A DNA stretch of 64,000 nt from Trifolium pratense (lineage: Eukaryota; Streptophyta; Magnoliopsida; Fabales; Fabaceae), in NCBI RefSeq assembly GCF_020283565.1, contig NC_060060.1:69673257-69737256 (forward strand). The letters are read 5' to 3'. Both the position numbers and the translations under genes were made by a program. The notes below the pieces were generated by a model, which worked only from the letters and a program-made list of their open reading frames with translations, was not told the origin of the DNA and did not search any database. Shown here piece after piece: positions 20,832 to 31,958 of the stretch. Position 1 is the first letter of the stretch. Each line of letters starts with the position of its first letter.

Positions 20832-21771
20832 TCTATATATATAAATCCTAGATAGTTGTGGAATTGTTTATCTAAACCCTAATCCACAAACCAATGAAAA
20901 CATTTCATTTAGCCACATCATCCACTTTCATCCATTTAATGTGGGGTACTAATTGTAATTATTATTATTATTATTATTATTATTGTTTTGAGTTATTATT
21001 CATTTTAAATTTTTTTTGTTCATTTTATTATTTTGTGTATTTTATTGTTTTTTTTTTCAAAAAAGTTAATGTTTTTGCTAATAATCTTTTGTCTAATCTT
21101 TGTAAATATAAGGAGTTGGTCGATTGTCAGGACTACTTTTTAATGTTAGTAAAAAAAATAGATAAAATAAAATTTACTAATGATTGTTATGTCATGTATG
21201 ATTTTTATCATATTCGATATTTGAGTATGAGATAAAATAAAATTTACTAATGATTGTTATGCCATGTAAAATAAATTTTTTATCTTTGCTCCAATAAGTT
21301 TCATATTAATATAAATGTCAAATTCGATAATTATAGTAGTTTTTTGGTAAGAGATAATGAAGTAGTTGATCCAACTCAGAATCCTTCAATGAGATTTATA
21401 ATATAAATAAAAACTTATGTTTCAACATCGATTGTTTTCCATGGTCAATTATATGTTGTCATTTCCATAGTTATTTTGAAGAATGAGTTAAAATATTGCT
21501 AATCTATGTTAATGAAGAAGATACCAAAGTAACTTCAAATGTGATGTATAAATAAGTTTTTTAAATGTATAAACATCTATATATATAATTCTTAGATAGT
21601 TGTGCAACCACTAATCTAACCACAGTATATGAGTATGACCACAAACCGTTTTCATAGTGGCATGCATGACAATTTATGGATTACCAACTTATGTTGATAG
21701 ATGCGATATGATCCATTGTAATATTTTCGAAATGTATAAACACATCTTTAACTATCTTATATTTACATCAC

Positions 21772-21808
<37 letters not shown>

Positions 21809-21935
21809 TTGTTGTTGTTGATGTTATTATTATAATTTTCATAATACTTATTGTTTCAATTTATACGAATGATTTTTCAACGTTGTAATATAAAATACAG
21901 CATAACACCCGTGCATCGCACGGGTGTGGGACTAG
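20832..21935 (+). mobile_element. Non-autonomous Helitron, about 1.1 kb
   Basis: It starts at TCTATATATATAAATCC (20832) after an A. It ends with the hairpin cacccgtgcatcgcacgggtg (21907-21927) and CTAG (21932-21935) before a T. This hairpin is the standard 3' end of plant Helitrons. A second 5'-like start lies inside at 21576 (tctatatatataattcttag), so two starts may be nested. It carries no helicase; small ORFs inside are T-rich and meaningless. A (tat)n run sits at 20958-20984 and another at 21776-21807. Confidence 0.65.
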
Positions 21936-22006
21936 TAATAGATTACAAATCTACCTAAAATATAAAAATAACTAATCTAGGTGAAATATAAAAATAAGAA
22001 ATCAAC

Positions 22007-22675
22007 CTAAAATATAATAAAACTAAATCTAACTAAAATAATAATATACAGAAGAAATCCTCCTACATCAGTCTCCTCTACCTCAAAAGAACTCGACCCC
22101 GAGTTCTCGTCTTGATAAAAAGCTTCCTTTGCAGGTTGACTCCTCCAATGAACATGAGACCACCCTCCTGGATCCCATTGAATGAAGTGAGAGGACCTGT
22201 CTCGTGTCAACACATCCAAATGACCACCGGAGTTCCATTGCTCAAAGATAGCACACAAAATTGGAAATTTATCACAAAAGGGTATTTGACCCAACTCGGT
22301 TAACATGCTTGAGCTAGTGCCAAAACCATAAGATTTAAGGTAAAACCCGAATTGAACCCGATCTACAAGCAAATCCTTGAGTTCAATGTGACGGCTGTGA
22401 TGCGGCGGTTTTGCTGAGATGGAATTCGCTGCATGCATCCTAGTGTCCGGAGGTTCTAGTGGCGGTGAGGTTGTTGTCGGATTTCGCACAAATACATTTG
22501 GCTTAGACTGAGCCGCCACAGGTAGGTCGACATCAAGTTGTGGATCGCCAGACTTGCACAAGACAATTTTTTTTATCCTAGTTGGAGTCTCTTCACCTCC
22601 CTTTTCGGACACAACTTCCTCATTCTCAGAACTCAAGTCATTAGTAGATGGGTTGTTGCGGTTGTTGTCGCCCAT
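22007..22675 (-). CDS. Gag-like ORF of the non-autonomous element, 222 aa
   Basis: It starts MGDNNRNNPSTNDLS at 22675. The N-terminal half is hydrophilic and Pro/Ser/Glu-rich; the middle (IELKDLLVDRVQFGFYLKSYGF) could be folded. The C-terminal residues (FLLYIIILVRF) are read from the 3' LTR. I see no zinc knuckle. The position after the primer-binding site suggests a gag remnant, but the sequence family is not recognised, and captured host sequence is an alternative. Confidence 0.4.
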   Translation of the reverse strand: MGDNNRNNPSTNDLSSENEEVVSEKGGEETPTRIKKIVLCKSGDPQLDVDLPVAAQSKPNVFVRNPTTTSPPLEPPDTRMHAANSISAKPPHHSRHIELKDLLVDRVQFGFYLKSYGFGTSSSMLTELGQIPFCDKFPILCAIFEQWNSGGHLDVLTRDRSSHFIQWDPGGWSHVHWRSQPAKEAFYQDENSGSSSFEVEETDVGGFLLYIIILVRFSFIIF

Positions 22676-22868
22676 TTCTGTTGTAGTTATTGTTTCTATT
22701 GTTGTTGTAGTGTCGGTTGTTGTTAGCGACGTCGTCCCCCTTAGTCGTCAATGCCGTCAACTTATCCGACAGAGCTTTGACCATTGTAGCTAAATCGCCA
22801 AAGTCTGCCCTCGTCACCATGGCTGATCAATTCACGAAAGAACAGGGGAAACCTGCTCTGATGCCAAC

Positions 22869-23316
22869 TGACGCAGTATGGAAGCGTGAAGGAAAAACAA
22901 GCGCTAATCCTATAATAAAACACAGGTTCGCAAGCGACAAACCTGTTACATAAGGCTCCGGAATCCACCAGAAAGAGTAACTAATCTAGAATCCACTGGA
23001 CTTCCGGAATCCACCAGAAGGAGTAATTTGGAATCCACCAAATTTGAGAAAAATCTCTGTAATTTTATTCAATCAAAAGGTTGCCTTCAAGGCTACAATA
23101 ATTTAGCTTAAATAGGAGTGAAAAATAAAATTAACAAATCTCCTAAAAGATTGTAAAAATAAAAACAACAAACCTAGGTAAATAAAAATTACAAATCTAC
23201 CTGAAATATAAAAATAACTAATCTAGGTGAAATATAAAAATAAGAAATCAGCCTAAAATATAATAAAACTAAATCTAACTAAAATAATAATATACAGAAG
23301 AAATCCTCCTACATCA
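22869..23316 (-). repeat. 5' LTR of the non-autonomous element, 448 bp
   Basis: The segment 23186-23316 repeats 21942-22070 with few changes, in the same orientation, which identifies the LTR pair. It contains 'ggtggattccggaa'-type repeats (about 22955-23040). It ends next to the primer-binding site. Confidence 0.7.
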
Positions 23317-23524
23317 ATATTATTCATGACGAAATATTTTTATGTCTTTCCTGATCAATAATTTTTTTCTACCGGATCATAAATTTAGAGAATTATTATC
23401 ATGTGAGATTTGGAAAGTTATTATCAAACTCAATTCTGCTAAATCAATTTTTTTTGCAATACAACCAAACACAACCATAGTCACGTAACTAATCACATTC
23501 ATTATTTTGATTTTAACATTGCAG

Positions 23525-25193
23525 ATTTAATATTAACCGATGATCAATTGATACAATATGCACTAGCAGATATTGAGATGATATTATGTAGTTGTGGGAA
23601 GAGTTTAAAAGATTATCCTCCAATGCCTAGAGCAGACACATCATTAGTTCCTGATATACAAAATAGTTGAATACACGACGAATTGAATTATAACAGACAA
23701 TCATTAGATAAGGAACATGTTAGATTGATGTCATCTATGACTTCAGAGCAACGTAAAGTATATGACACAATCATGACAAGAGTTAACGAAAACAAACCTG
23801 GTGTGTTTTTTCTTTATGGTTATGGCGGTACAGGGAAGACATTTATCTGGAGGGTCATGTCATTCCGCATTACCCTCAAAAGGTGAGATAGTTTTAACAG
23901 TTGCCTCAAGTGGGATCGTTGCATTGCTTATACCTGGCAGTAGAACAACACATACAAGATTTTGTATTCCTCTAAATGTTGACGAGTTTTCAACATGTAC
24001 CATAGTTCCTAAAAACCCTTTGACGCTATTAATACAAAAAGCAAAGCTCGTTATATGGGATGAAGCACCAATGATGCACAAACATTGTTTCGAAGCTGTT
24101 GATCGAACTTTAAAAGATATTCTCAAGTCTGTTGATGAAAAAAATAAACACATTCCCTTCGGTGGAAAAGTTGTTGTTTTTGGTGGAGATTTTAGACAAA
24201 TTCTACCAGTAATACCCAAAGGTACAAGCCCAAAAGTTGTTCATGCTACTATTAATTCTTCGGTTCTTTGGAATTTTTGTGAATTTTAACATTGAGTAAA
24301 AACATGAGGCTTCTCGGTGGTGCTTCGAGTGCAGACGTTGAACAAAAAAGATTTTTTTCTGAATGAGTTTTGGGTGTTGGCGATGGAGAAATTGGAGATG
24401 ACAACGACGATGATTTAGAACTTGACATTCCATAAGATTTATTGATTCCAAATTCAGGTGATCCTCTTGCTTCTATCGTTGAAAGCACAAGCACCTATCC
24501 CCAACTTTTACAAAACATGAACGATATAACGTATTTCCAAAATAGAGCTATACTAGCTCCTAAAAATTCAATAGTCGCCACAATAAATGATTATATGTTG
24601 GATTTAATTCCTGGTGAAGAAAATACATATTTGAGTTATGATACTCCACTCACACAAAATGTAGACGGTCAAACAGTGGATGATGTTCATACTCCCGAAT
24701 TTTTGAACACGATCTTTACGTCGGGACTTCCAAATCACAAGTTGAGACTTAAAGTTGGAGTTCCAGTTATGCTATTAAGGAATTTGAATCAAAAATTAGG
24801 ATTATGCAATGGAACAAGACTTATTATTATGAGATTGGGAAAACGTGCTCTTGAAAGAAAAATTATTTCAGGAAGTAATATTGGTGATCAGGTTTTCATA
24901 CCTAGATTTTCTCTGACACCATCTGACGTGAGAATTCCTTTTAAATTTCAACGGAGACAATTTCCTATAATGATTTCTTTTGCGATGACTATTAATATGA
25001 CTTGGGGACAATCTTTAAAGCATGTTGGGATATATCTTCCGTCGCCAGTGTTTTCACATGGTCAGTTGTATGTTGCAATTTCAAGAGTTACTTCTTGAAA
25101 AGGATTAAAAATATTGATGATCGATGACAACGGTGAAGATACGACTAAGACTTCGAATGTGGTCTATAAGGAAGTCTTCCGTAATATAACATA
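23525..25193 (+). pseudogene. Helitron helicase (PIF1-like domain), broken
   Basis: The frame begins after an intron-like acceptor (acattgcag, 23517-23525) and matches the Helitron Rep/helicase C-terminal half. It shows KSLKDYPPMP, SSMTSEQRKVYD, the Walker A GYGGTGKTFIWR (about 23820), Walker B IWDEAPM (about 24055), GGDFRQILPV (about 24185), NGTRLI (about 24806) and the C-terminal GQLYVAISRVTS (about 25060). It has stops at about 23668 and 25096, a frame change near 23875, a stop at 24287 and further damage before 24442. The Rep nuclease part is absent. It belongs to the Helitron that ends at 25357, now inactive. Confidence 0.88.
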
Positions 25194-25317
25194 ATTTTCT
25201 TTGTATGAATATTTATCCAAAATTATTGTTGAACTATCGTTTAATTTTACTCAACTTTTTTCATATACCTTACATTATTGGAATTATCATATTTTATTTA
25301 ATCATTATATATCTTAG

Positions 25318-25357
25318 AGCTAATCAGACCCGTGCACCGCACGGGTCGATGTTCTAG
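25318..25357 (+). mobile_element. Helitron 3' terminus
   Basis: The hairpin gacccgtgcaccgcacgggtc (25327-25347) is followed by CTAG at 25354-25357 and a T, the standard Helitron end. It terminates the element carrying the helicase pseudogene. Its 5' end was not located with confidence and may lie upstream of the LTR element at 21936-23316. Confidence 0.75.
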
Positions 25358-25559
25358 TAGGAATGAGAGGATATTTCAATTATAGGGTTTAGCTTATAAT
25401 TGAGCTTTTGGGTCAATACAACTTGATAAAATAATGGCCCAATATATTATAAAATAAAACTAACTTTTTTTTTTTGAGAACTAACTTTCTTTTTTACTAT
25501 GTAAAAAAATTTAAATTATTGAGTCTAAAATTATTATTTAATCTTCAGCATTATATTTA

Positions 25560-25672
25560 TTTTTAATTATTCGGTTCAATAACGGTTTAATAGCGGTTCA
25601 ACCGAACCAGTTGAATCATGAACCGGAACTCTTACCGGTTTGATCTCCGGTCCGATTTTTAAAACATTGGTT
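25560..25672. repeat. CCGGTT-rich repeat end, right
   Basis: Words ggttcaaccgaaccag, gaaccggaactc and ccggtccgatttttaaaac are the inverted counterpart of 19803-19985. Confidence 0.45.
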
Positions 25673-25729
25673 TTAAACTACAAAAACACAATACATAACT
25701 TTATTTCTTTAAAAAAAAAAAAAACAATA

Positions 25730-25999
25730 CTCTCTTCGTCCTATTCGTCCTATTTTATAAGACCTCATTTGAATAAATATATTATTCATATGTCTTGTTT
25801 TGACCGAATTTTTATAAAAGTATATAAATGTAAATATTATCATATAAGATCTTATTTGATTTGTTTCGACGAGTATTTTCAAAATATCAAATTTCTATAA
25901 ATTTTACTAATAGACAATTAAAAATATTGGTAATCAAAATTATGCATCGGTGTGTACGTGCAGTGGTCAACTAGTTCTTATATTTTGGGACAGAGGGAG
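25730..25999. mobile_element. Stowaway-like MITE
   Basis: Ends ctctcttcgtcc and gggacagagggag are inverted and flanked by TA (25728-25729, 26000-26001). About 270 bp, no coding content. Confidence 0.65.
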
Positions 26000-26574
26000 T
26001 ACAATATATCATTTAGAGTAATGTTATGGTCACACCCTCTAACACACTCTTTTAACACACTCCAATTAAAATTAGCCACATCATCCCACTTATTTTCTTC
26101 CTTGTCGGTTAACTGGTAGTATAGGTTGAACAACTTTTGTTCTTCGTCTTCTCGCAATAAACCAAGCTTTTGTAATTGTCTTTCTCGCAAGGTTTAATCC
26201 GACCCATTTCAAAGACAGGTTTAATCTGGTCATCTCACCTTTGCTAGCTGCCACTGTATCCTCTTGAATTGTTTGAGAGTTTATGTAATCGTTAAATCGG
26301 GTTCCATTTTTCGTTTTGTAGTTGTGCTCCGATTTTGTTGCAGAGTTTTTCCATTGCAGGATTTTTCAGATCTAATTGGGTTATGTACGAGTTTGTAATC
26401 TGGGTACACTAAAGTAGAGTATTATGTTTTCCCATGGTCCTGTTAGAGTTTATAGTGAGTTTTAACTTTGCTGATTCATGATTGCAACGTTTTTCCTTTT
26501 GAGATCTTATTGGAAACGTGAAGATCCAGGGGTGGGAGTTGAGTAGTAAAGATGAAGATGAAGTTATAATATAA

Positions 26575-26750
26575 GGGTCTTGTTAACACGTGCCTATAGA
26601 GCATATGTTAAGGTATTTTAATATAGAAATTCGGCGTTTAATGATACAAAAAATTTAATGTTTGAAAAGTTAAAATGCACAAATTCTAAAGCATAATTTC
26701 AATTTTTGATTCATTAACATGTGTCATATATGCACATGTTAACATTATCC
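26575..26750. mobile_element. Hairpin-end MITE, copy 1
   Basis: The ends gggtcttgttaacacgtgcc and gcacatgttaacattatcc are inverted. Flanking bases are ataatataa and ataataagg, only partly alike, so the target duplication is decayed or the edge is off by a base or two. Member of the six-copy family described in the findings. Confidence 0.55.
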
Positions 26751-26777
26751 ATAATAAGGGTTCCATAATAATAATAA

Positions 26778-26958
26778 GGAAAATGTTAACTTATGTTAAG
26801 GAGATAAATATGAAAATATTCTCTTGAAAATTGTGTATTCAACTTCTTAAACATTAAATATCTTATAACATTAAATGCTAAATTTCTATATTTAGTTATC
26901 TTATCATGTGCCATAAGGGCACTATCATGTGTCATAAGTGCACATGTTAACATGACCC
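26778..26958. mobile_element. Hairpin-end MITE, copy 2
   Basis: The right end is a palindrome (gtgcataagggcact-like, then acatgttaacatgaccc). The 9-bp flanks are taataataa on both sides (26769-26777, 26959-26967), though low complexity weakens that evidence. Confidence 0.6.
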
Positions 26959-27087
26959 TAATAATAATAATATAATAATAATATATAAAATAAATGGTTA
27001 CATATTCCGGTAACAGGTAAAACAAGAAAATAAGTGGGATGATGTGACTAGTTTTAATTGGAGTGTGTTAAAAGAATGTGTTAAAAG

Positions 27088-27868
27088 ATAGGGTGTACGT
27101 GGGCTGAATTGGATTGAGTTTGGTCAAAACCAAAACTCAAACAACATATAGTACTCCGGGTTGGGTTTATTAAAATAACCACCTGTTATAACATTGGGTC
27201 GGGTTGGACAAATCCACTAATTTCCGGGTTGGATTGGGTTGGGTTGTGGGTTACCCAAATTATTATTTTATTTTTTTATATTAAATATCTAAATATTGAA
27301 TCATCATATTTTTCATAAAAAATAACTCAATCAATCTATTTTCTTGAAAAATAGGCTAACTTTTTTTCACTATAAAAAATAATCATACATTTTTTTGTGT
27401 AAATCTACTAATTTACGGGTTGGATAGCGTGTTATCCAAATGATGTTTTTGCATTTTTTAATATCAAATGACTAAACCGTGAATCACTATATTTGTTTAT
27501 GAAAATTATTCAATTTTTTTAAATTTTAAAAAAATAATAAGAAAAATTATCATATTTGTTCATAAAAATTATTCAATCTTTTTTATTTTTGTAAAAAATA
27601 GTATAACTCATTTTCACTATAAAAATATTTAATAATCAAATGAAAAAATCTTTAGTATTTTCATAAAAAAATTTCAAGAAACATAGTACTAGTGGGTTAG
27701 TGGGTTTTTTGGGTTGGGTCCGGTTTTACCCGAAACCCAATTTTTTAATGGGTTTTTCATTTTTGAAATCCATATCCATCCATTTACCCGACCCAACCCA
27801 CTTTTTTGAATTGGATTGAGTGGGTTTGACCGGGTCGGCCGGATTTGCCCAACCCATGTACACCCCTA
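27088..27868. mobile_element. hAT-like non-autonomous element
   Basis: The ends atagggtgtacgtggg and cccatgtacacccctat form inverted repeats. Flanks are ttaaaag on both sides (27081-27087, 27869-27875), with one more base mismatched, which fits a decayed 8-bp hAT duplication. It is filled with gggttgggt and acccgaccc words and AT spacer, and splits the right arm of the outer element. Confidence 0.6.
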
Positions 27869-27909
27869 TTAAAAGGTGTGACCCTAGCATTACTCTATAA
27901 TTTAATATT

Positions 27910-28088
27910 GAAGAATGTTAACTTGTGCCCTTAAGGCACATGTTAAGAATATAAATGTGGAAAATATTTATTGAACTTGTGTTGTATTCAATTCTCTAAG
28001 CATTAAATTCTTTGTATCATTAAATGCTATATATTTCTATTTTTAGCTAGCTTAACATGTGCCATTATAACACAAGTTAACATGACCC
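27910..28088. mobile_element. Hairpin-end MITE, copy 3
   Basis: 179 bp. Ends gttaacttgtgcccttaaggcac and acaagttaacatgaccc. A perfect 9-bp duplication, tttaatatt (27901-27909, 28089-28097), supports a Mutator-type transposition. Confidence 0.8.
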
Positions 28089-28097
28089 TTTAATATT

Positions 28098-28761
28098 AGT
28101 TAATTTTCTAAAAACAAAGTGTGATTAAGGCAACAACAAACAAAAACAATAAAACATAATTTTTTCAAAATCAGATCCAAAGCTTTCCCAACCCCATCAC
28201 CGTCTCTCTACTTTCATGGCTTTCCCAACCCCACCACCGCCTCCCACAAACATTTTCGTCTCTTTGAAATAGTACCAAAGTCCCCTAACATGAACATAGA
28301 ACCTTGAGAATATTTCTCTATCTCACCAATGGAAGTCATGAGAATGAGTTATGAAACTCACGAAGATATATATGAATATGATAAGAAAGAGGGAGTCGAA
28401 ATTACAATGAAGTAAGGAAAGGGATAAGGGTATATTTGAAAGAAAAAAAATTAGAACATGTATCATCCGTCTTTCTTCGCACTTGAGCGATGAAACAAAA
28501 TTTGTGTGGGTCCCGCCAGATTCTTTCTCTTTTTACTATCTCTTTCATAAACCAAACATGAAAAGTGACTAGTTTCTCCTCTCTTTCTCTCGCTCATACT
28601 TCTCTCTCTGCTAAATCACTCCAACCAAACAAGCCGGAACAACCACGGTGGAGAAATCCAATTTTGAGTATCTAAATGGGTCTCGCGTATACACCTTACT
28701 TATTTATAATTTTTTAATAATAGTACCTAATAAACACTCATTCTCTCCAACTCAACACCTA
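28098..28761. other. Spacer without a recognised gene
   Basis: Contains a CT-rich stretch with 'tttcccaaccccaccacc' words (about 28180-28250) and AT-rich sequence. No convincing exon. Confidence 0.4.
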
Positions 28762-29106
28762 TTAAAAAATAGGTCTTGCTAACCAGGCAAAGGTTATTAT
28801 GCATAAAGGGATGTTTATGCATGGTGCATAAGCCCAGAATTACTCGTGTGCCCCCCAGAAGTTTCTCGCGCGCGCCCCCCAGCCCCCCCAAAGGCTCGCT
28901 ATCCCCACCCCCTTTCTGCTGATGCACACGTTTTGTTTTTATTTTAGCCTACTAGGCCTGAAAGCCCAGTTCCTTTTTTGTTTTTTTGTTGGTTTTGTTG
29001 TTTACCCAGTTTTACACCCCCAGATTTTATTCTTTTTCTCCCCTAATTTTGTTACAAAATCATTGGTTATTTATGCAATGTTATTTTGAAAATCATTATG
29101 AATAAA

Positions 29107-29470
29107 ATATGGTTTTAGTTATAATATTTATTTTAAATTAAATATAAATATTTTATTTGAAACCATAAGAGAGCTACTTTGGTTTTCAGATACAACACTA
29201 GTGACACCATTAAGTTATACTTATGGTTTCGGTTAAAATATTTATTTTAAATTAAATATGGATATTTTATTAGAAACCATAAGAGGGCTATTTTGGTTTC
29301 AAATACAAAACTAATGAAACCATTAAGTCACACTTATGGTTTCAGTTATAATATTTATTTTAAATTAAATATAAATGTTTTATTTGAAACCATAAAAGAG
29401 CTACTTTGGTTTTCAGATACAACAATAGTGACACCATTAAGTTATACTTATGGTTTCGGTTAAAATCATT
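29107..29470. repeat. Tandem repeat, about 113-bp unit, three copies plus part
   Basis: Units begin with ttatggtttcggttaaaat or its variant near 29107, 29220, 29334 and 29448, and each contains gaaaccataa opposite ttatggtttc, an inverted pair. It lies within element A. Confidence 0.75.
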
Positions 29471-29734
29471 TTAAATTAAAATGATTTTGACATAATTAAG
29501 TACATTAAATAGTTTTTGAGTACAGATCTCTGAAACCATTCCACAGCACAAATGGTTTTGGAGTACACATCTTTGAAACCATTCTACAGCAGAAATGGTT
29601 TTGACATGATTTTAGTTTAAAACTAACTACTAAAATAATTAACCATACATAATACTCTGAAATTTATCCCTAATCAATAAAATAAAATAAAATTCAATCA
29701 ATCAAAATTAAAAGCGTGATAAAAAAAATCTGAG

Positions 29735-29965
29735 GGGTGCGCTAGAAAATCTAAAAAAAAAAAAAACCTGGGGGGGTGCGCTAGAAATTGGGGGGGCTAG
29801 AAAATGGGGGGGGGGGTGTAGCAATTGGGGGGAGGGCGTAGCAGTTGGGGGGCGCGTGTAGCAATATGGGGGGCGCGCTAGAAATTGGGGGGGGCGCGTA
29901 GCAATTGGGGGGAGGGCGTAGCAGTTGGGGGCGCGCGTAGCAATATGGGGGCGCGCATAGCAATT
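29735..29965. repeat. G-run array of element A
   Basis: About ten units of the type ggggggcgcgctagaaattg or ggggggagggcgtagcaattg. Repeated runs of five or more G could form quadruplexes. The Pro-rich ORFs on the other strand are a by-product. Confidence 0.8.
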
Positions 29966-30364
29966 ATGCACGGTGCATAAGCTTGGGCTTATGCACCATA
30001 ACCAAACCCTGCTAACCAGTGCCCCCAGGACACTAGTTAAGGAACCAAAAGAAGAAATAAAATAAAAGTTGTGCATGGAAAACATCAAAATATAGACTTT
30101 TGTTGTATTGACTACACAATTACCAGGTAAAACTTTCTAAATTTGAATCCTTAACAAGTGCCCCTGGGGCACTATTTAGCATTTGCCTTAAAAAATTATA
30201 ATCGGGTCCCACGAACAACTCAACATCTCATCAATAACTAAACATCTTTATAAACGAGTCCCACAAATTATATTAGGTATAATGAGAGAGAGTACTTATT
30301 TGAGAAGTGATACCTATTTTGTACTTAAATGTGTTGTACTCCAATGATAGTACCTAATAAGTAC

Positions 30365-31543
30365 CATGAGTACCTAAGGTCTGCTTGACAAGCCAAAAAA
30401 ACTAGCTTTGGGCTTTTGTCTTATGACTTATAAGCTAAAAAACCTGTTTGGTAACAATCTTTTCAGAAAGAGCTTTTAGCTTATTTTATTGACTTATAAC
30501 TTTTTTTTCATAAGTCATTTCAAGTAGCTTCTGAGCTTATAACTTTTAGCTTTTCATTTTTCTTCATCTTTTACACTTATTATTTTAACTAAAATCCATA
30601 TTTACCCTTTATAATTTATTATCATTAGAATTTAAAATAAAATAAGTAAATGCATGTTTTAACGTTGCTTCTTTTAAAATCACACACATATATATATAGT
30701 ATGTTTTAACGTTGCCTTATTATCTATTTTCAAATATGAAGACTAAAACATTTTTATTTATCAATTCATAGGTACGTACCTTACTATAATTTTTTTTTAA
30801 ACAACGTACCTTACTATAATTAACCATTATACTATATTGTGAATATATTTTATTGTTATTTTTTTGTTGTTATTTTTTTATAAAGTATATCAACTGAAAG
30901 GAAAATAATTTTTTTTTAAAAAAATTCAGCGTATAAAAATTAGTTTAATAATAATATTTGAAAGATATATTTATTGAATTAATAAACTTAAAATATTGTA
31001 AAAAAAAAAAAACTTAAAATATTAAATTCTAAGTATCTTAAAGGGTCCGTTTGATCTGCTAAAAAATAAGGGACTGGACAGAACAACTGTAGTTGTACTG
31101 TGTTTGATTGTAAAACTGTTTCAGGAACTGGACAAACTGAGAGGCAATGGACAGGACAAAAACAGAATTTTTTGTCCCTCACTAAACCACAGCACAACTT
31201 TTTGTCCGCAATACAAGTTGTCTAAAATGCCAAAATACCATTTTATTAACAAAATATCGTATAAGACAAAAAAATGTTCAATATCCCAAAAGTTTGTTCT
31301 GTGCTGTTCTGTCATGTGTTGTGCTGTTCTGTCTTGTACTGTTCTGTCCAGTACTTACCCTTTAACAAATCAAACACGCTCAAATAGTATTAATTTGATA
31401 AAAAAAATTATTGAATTAAAGATGTCATTTTTATGTCATTTTACATTTATCAGTCAGTTGAACCGCTAATTTTACCAAACACTTCAATCAACTTATCAGC
31501 TAGAAGCTATCAGCCATAAGCTATTTTTGCCAAACAGAGCCAT
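30365..31543. mobile_element. Compound TIR element with a nested inner element
   Basis: The outer ends contain agctttgggctttt-taagctaaaaaacctgtttgg on the left and ccaaacacttc-ataagctatttttgccaaaca on the right (to about 31543), a common legume TIR type. The inner element (about 31043-31382) has ends ccgtttgatctgctaaaaaa and aacaaatcaaacacgc plus the inverted actggacag/ctgtccagt. No coding content is supported. Confidence 0.5.
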
Positions 31544-31958
31544 ATGTAGTACACTATTGGAGATGGCCTAATGTTCCTCCTGTTATTTGTTCTCTCTTAC
31601 GGTTCGTTAATTCGATAGCTTTTTATTTTTTTTTACGATGAAGCTTAGAATCAAAACTATGACCTGTAGCATACTAACCAAACCCTCACCACTCGACCAA
31701 AACCTAGTGTCTTATTGTTTTTTTATTACTATTTGTTTTGTTTTTACTTTTTTTTTCTTGCCTAGTCATAGAAACTGCCACATAGCCATAGGCAACAAGT
31801 GTAGAGTTGAAAACCGTTTATCCGTTTAGGTTTACAATTCACAAAATCCACCGACCCGACCCGCGTAAGCATACTAGTAGTATATAGCATAACAGCACAC
31901 ACTTTCTTCGTTGCGAGTTCTGAACTGAATTCAGCATCGCGCCGCCGAATCGGAAAAA
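31544..31958. other. Spacer and 5' flank of the helicase gene
   Basis: Holds a possible minus-strand SINE remnant (T-run at about 31628, then a B-box-like gaatcaaaactatgacc in complement, about 31648-31665). The leader of the helicase gene is in the last 80 bases. Confidence 0.3.

Larger units (their letters stand above)
21936..23316 (-). mobile_element. Non-autonomous LTR retrotransposon, minus strand, 3' LTR truncated
   Basis: On the minus strand the 5' LTR spans 23316 down to 22869 (TGATGTAGG...GCGTCA). It is followed by a primer-binding-like TTGGCATCAGAGC (about 22855-22868), a gag-like ORF and a purine-rich tract before the 3' LTR start at 22070. Only about 130 bases of the 3' LTR remain, to about 21940, next to the Helitron end at 21935. 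No polymerase is present in the 0.8-kb interior. Truncation by the Helitron or by deletion is likely. Confidence 0.7.
26015..27896. mobile_element. TIR element with long inverted ends, containing nested MITEs
   Basis: The left end (agagtaatgttatggtcac, then acacactccaattaaaa and catcatcccacttattttc) reappears inverted on the right (aagtgggatgatgtgact to about 27081, then gtgtgaccctagcattactct at 27876-27896). The right arm is split by the hAT-like insertion at 27088-27868. The interior carries two hairpin-end MITEs (26575-26750, 26778-26958). The transposase class of the outer element is not assigned. Confidence 0.6.
28787..30010. mobile_element. G-run 'gcataag' element A, nested, 1224 bp
   Basis: Inserted into the MITE above with a perfect 9-bp duplication, gctaaccag (28778-28786, 30011-30019), so Mutator-like. 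Both ends hold ggttat-tgcataa and a second gcataag palindrome. The left interior is C-rich (gcgcgcgcccccc, about 28867), the middle has a 113-bp tandem repeat, and the right interior has an array of ggggggcgcgc words. No transposase. Same family as element B (50959-52921). Confidence 0.75.
28771..30187. mobile_element. Hairpin-end MITE, copy 4, interrupted
   Basis: The family member consists of 28771-28786 plus 30020-30187, split by a 1.2-kb element. Its own ends (aggtcttgctaaccag and actatttagcatttgcc) are bounded by a perfect 9-bp duplication, ttaaaaaat (28762-28770, 30188-30196). Confidence 0.8.

Noticed and set aside
20894..21235. 113-aa plus-strand ORF in the Helitron
   Set aside because: Low-complexity Tyr/Phe-rich translation of AT-rich DNA and a (tat) repeat; no domain.
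22717..22953. Plus-strand ORFs opposite the LTR element
   Set aside because: They cross the primer-binding site and LTR on the opposite strand; no family recognised.
29708..30088. Pro/Ala/Cys-rich minus-strand ORFs
   Set aside because: They are the reading of the G-run array of a transposon; the repeats fully explain them.
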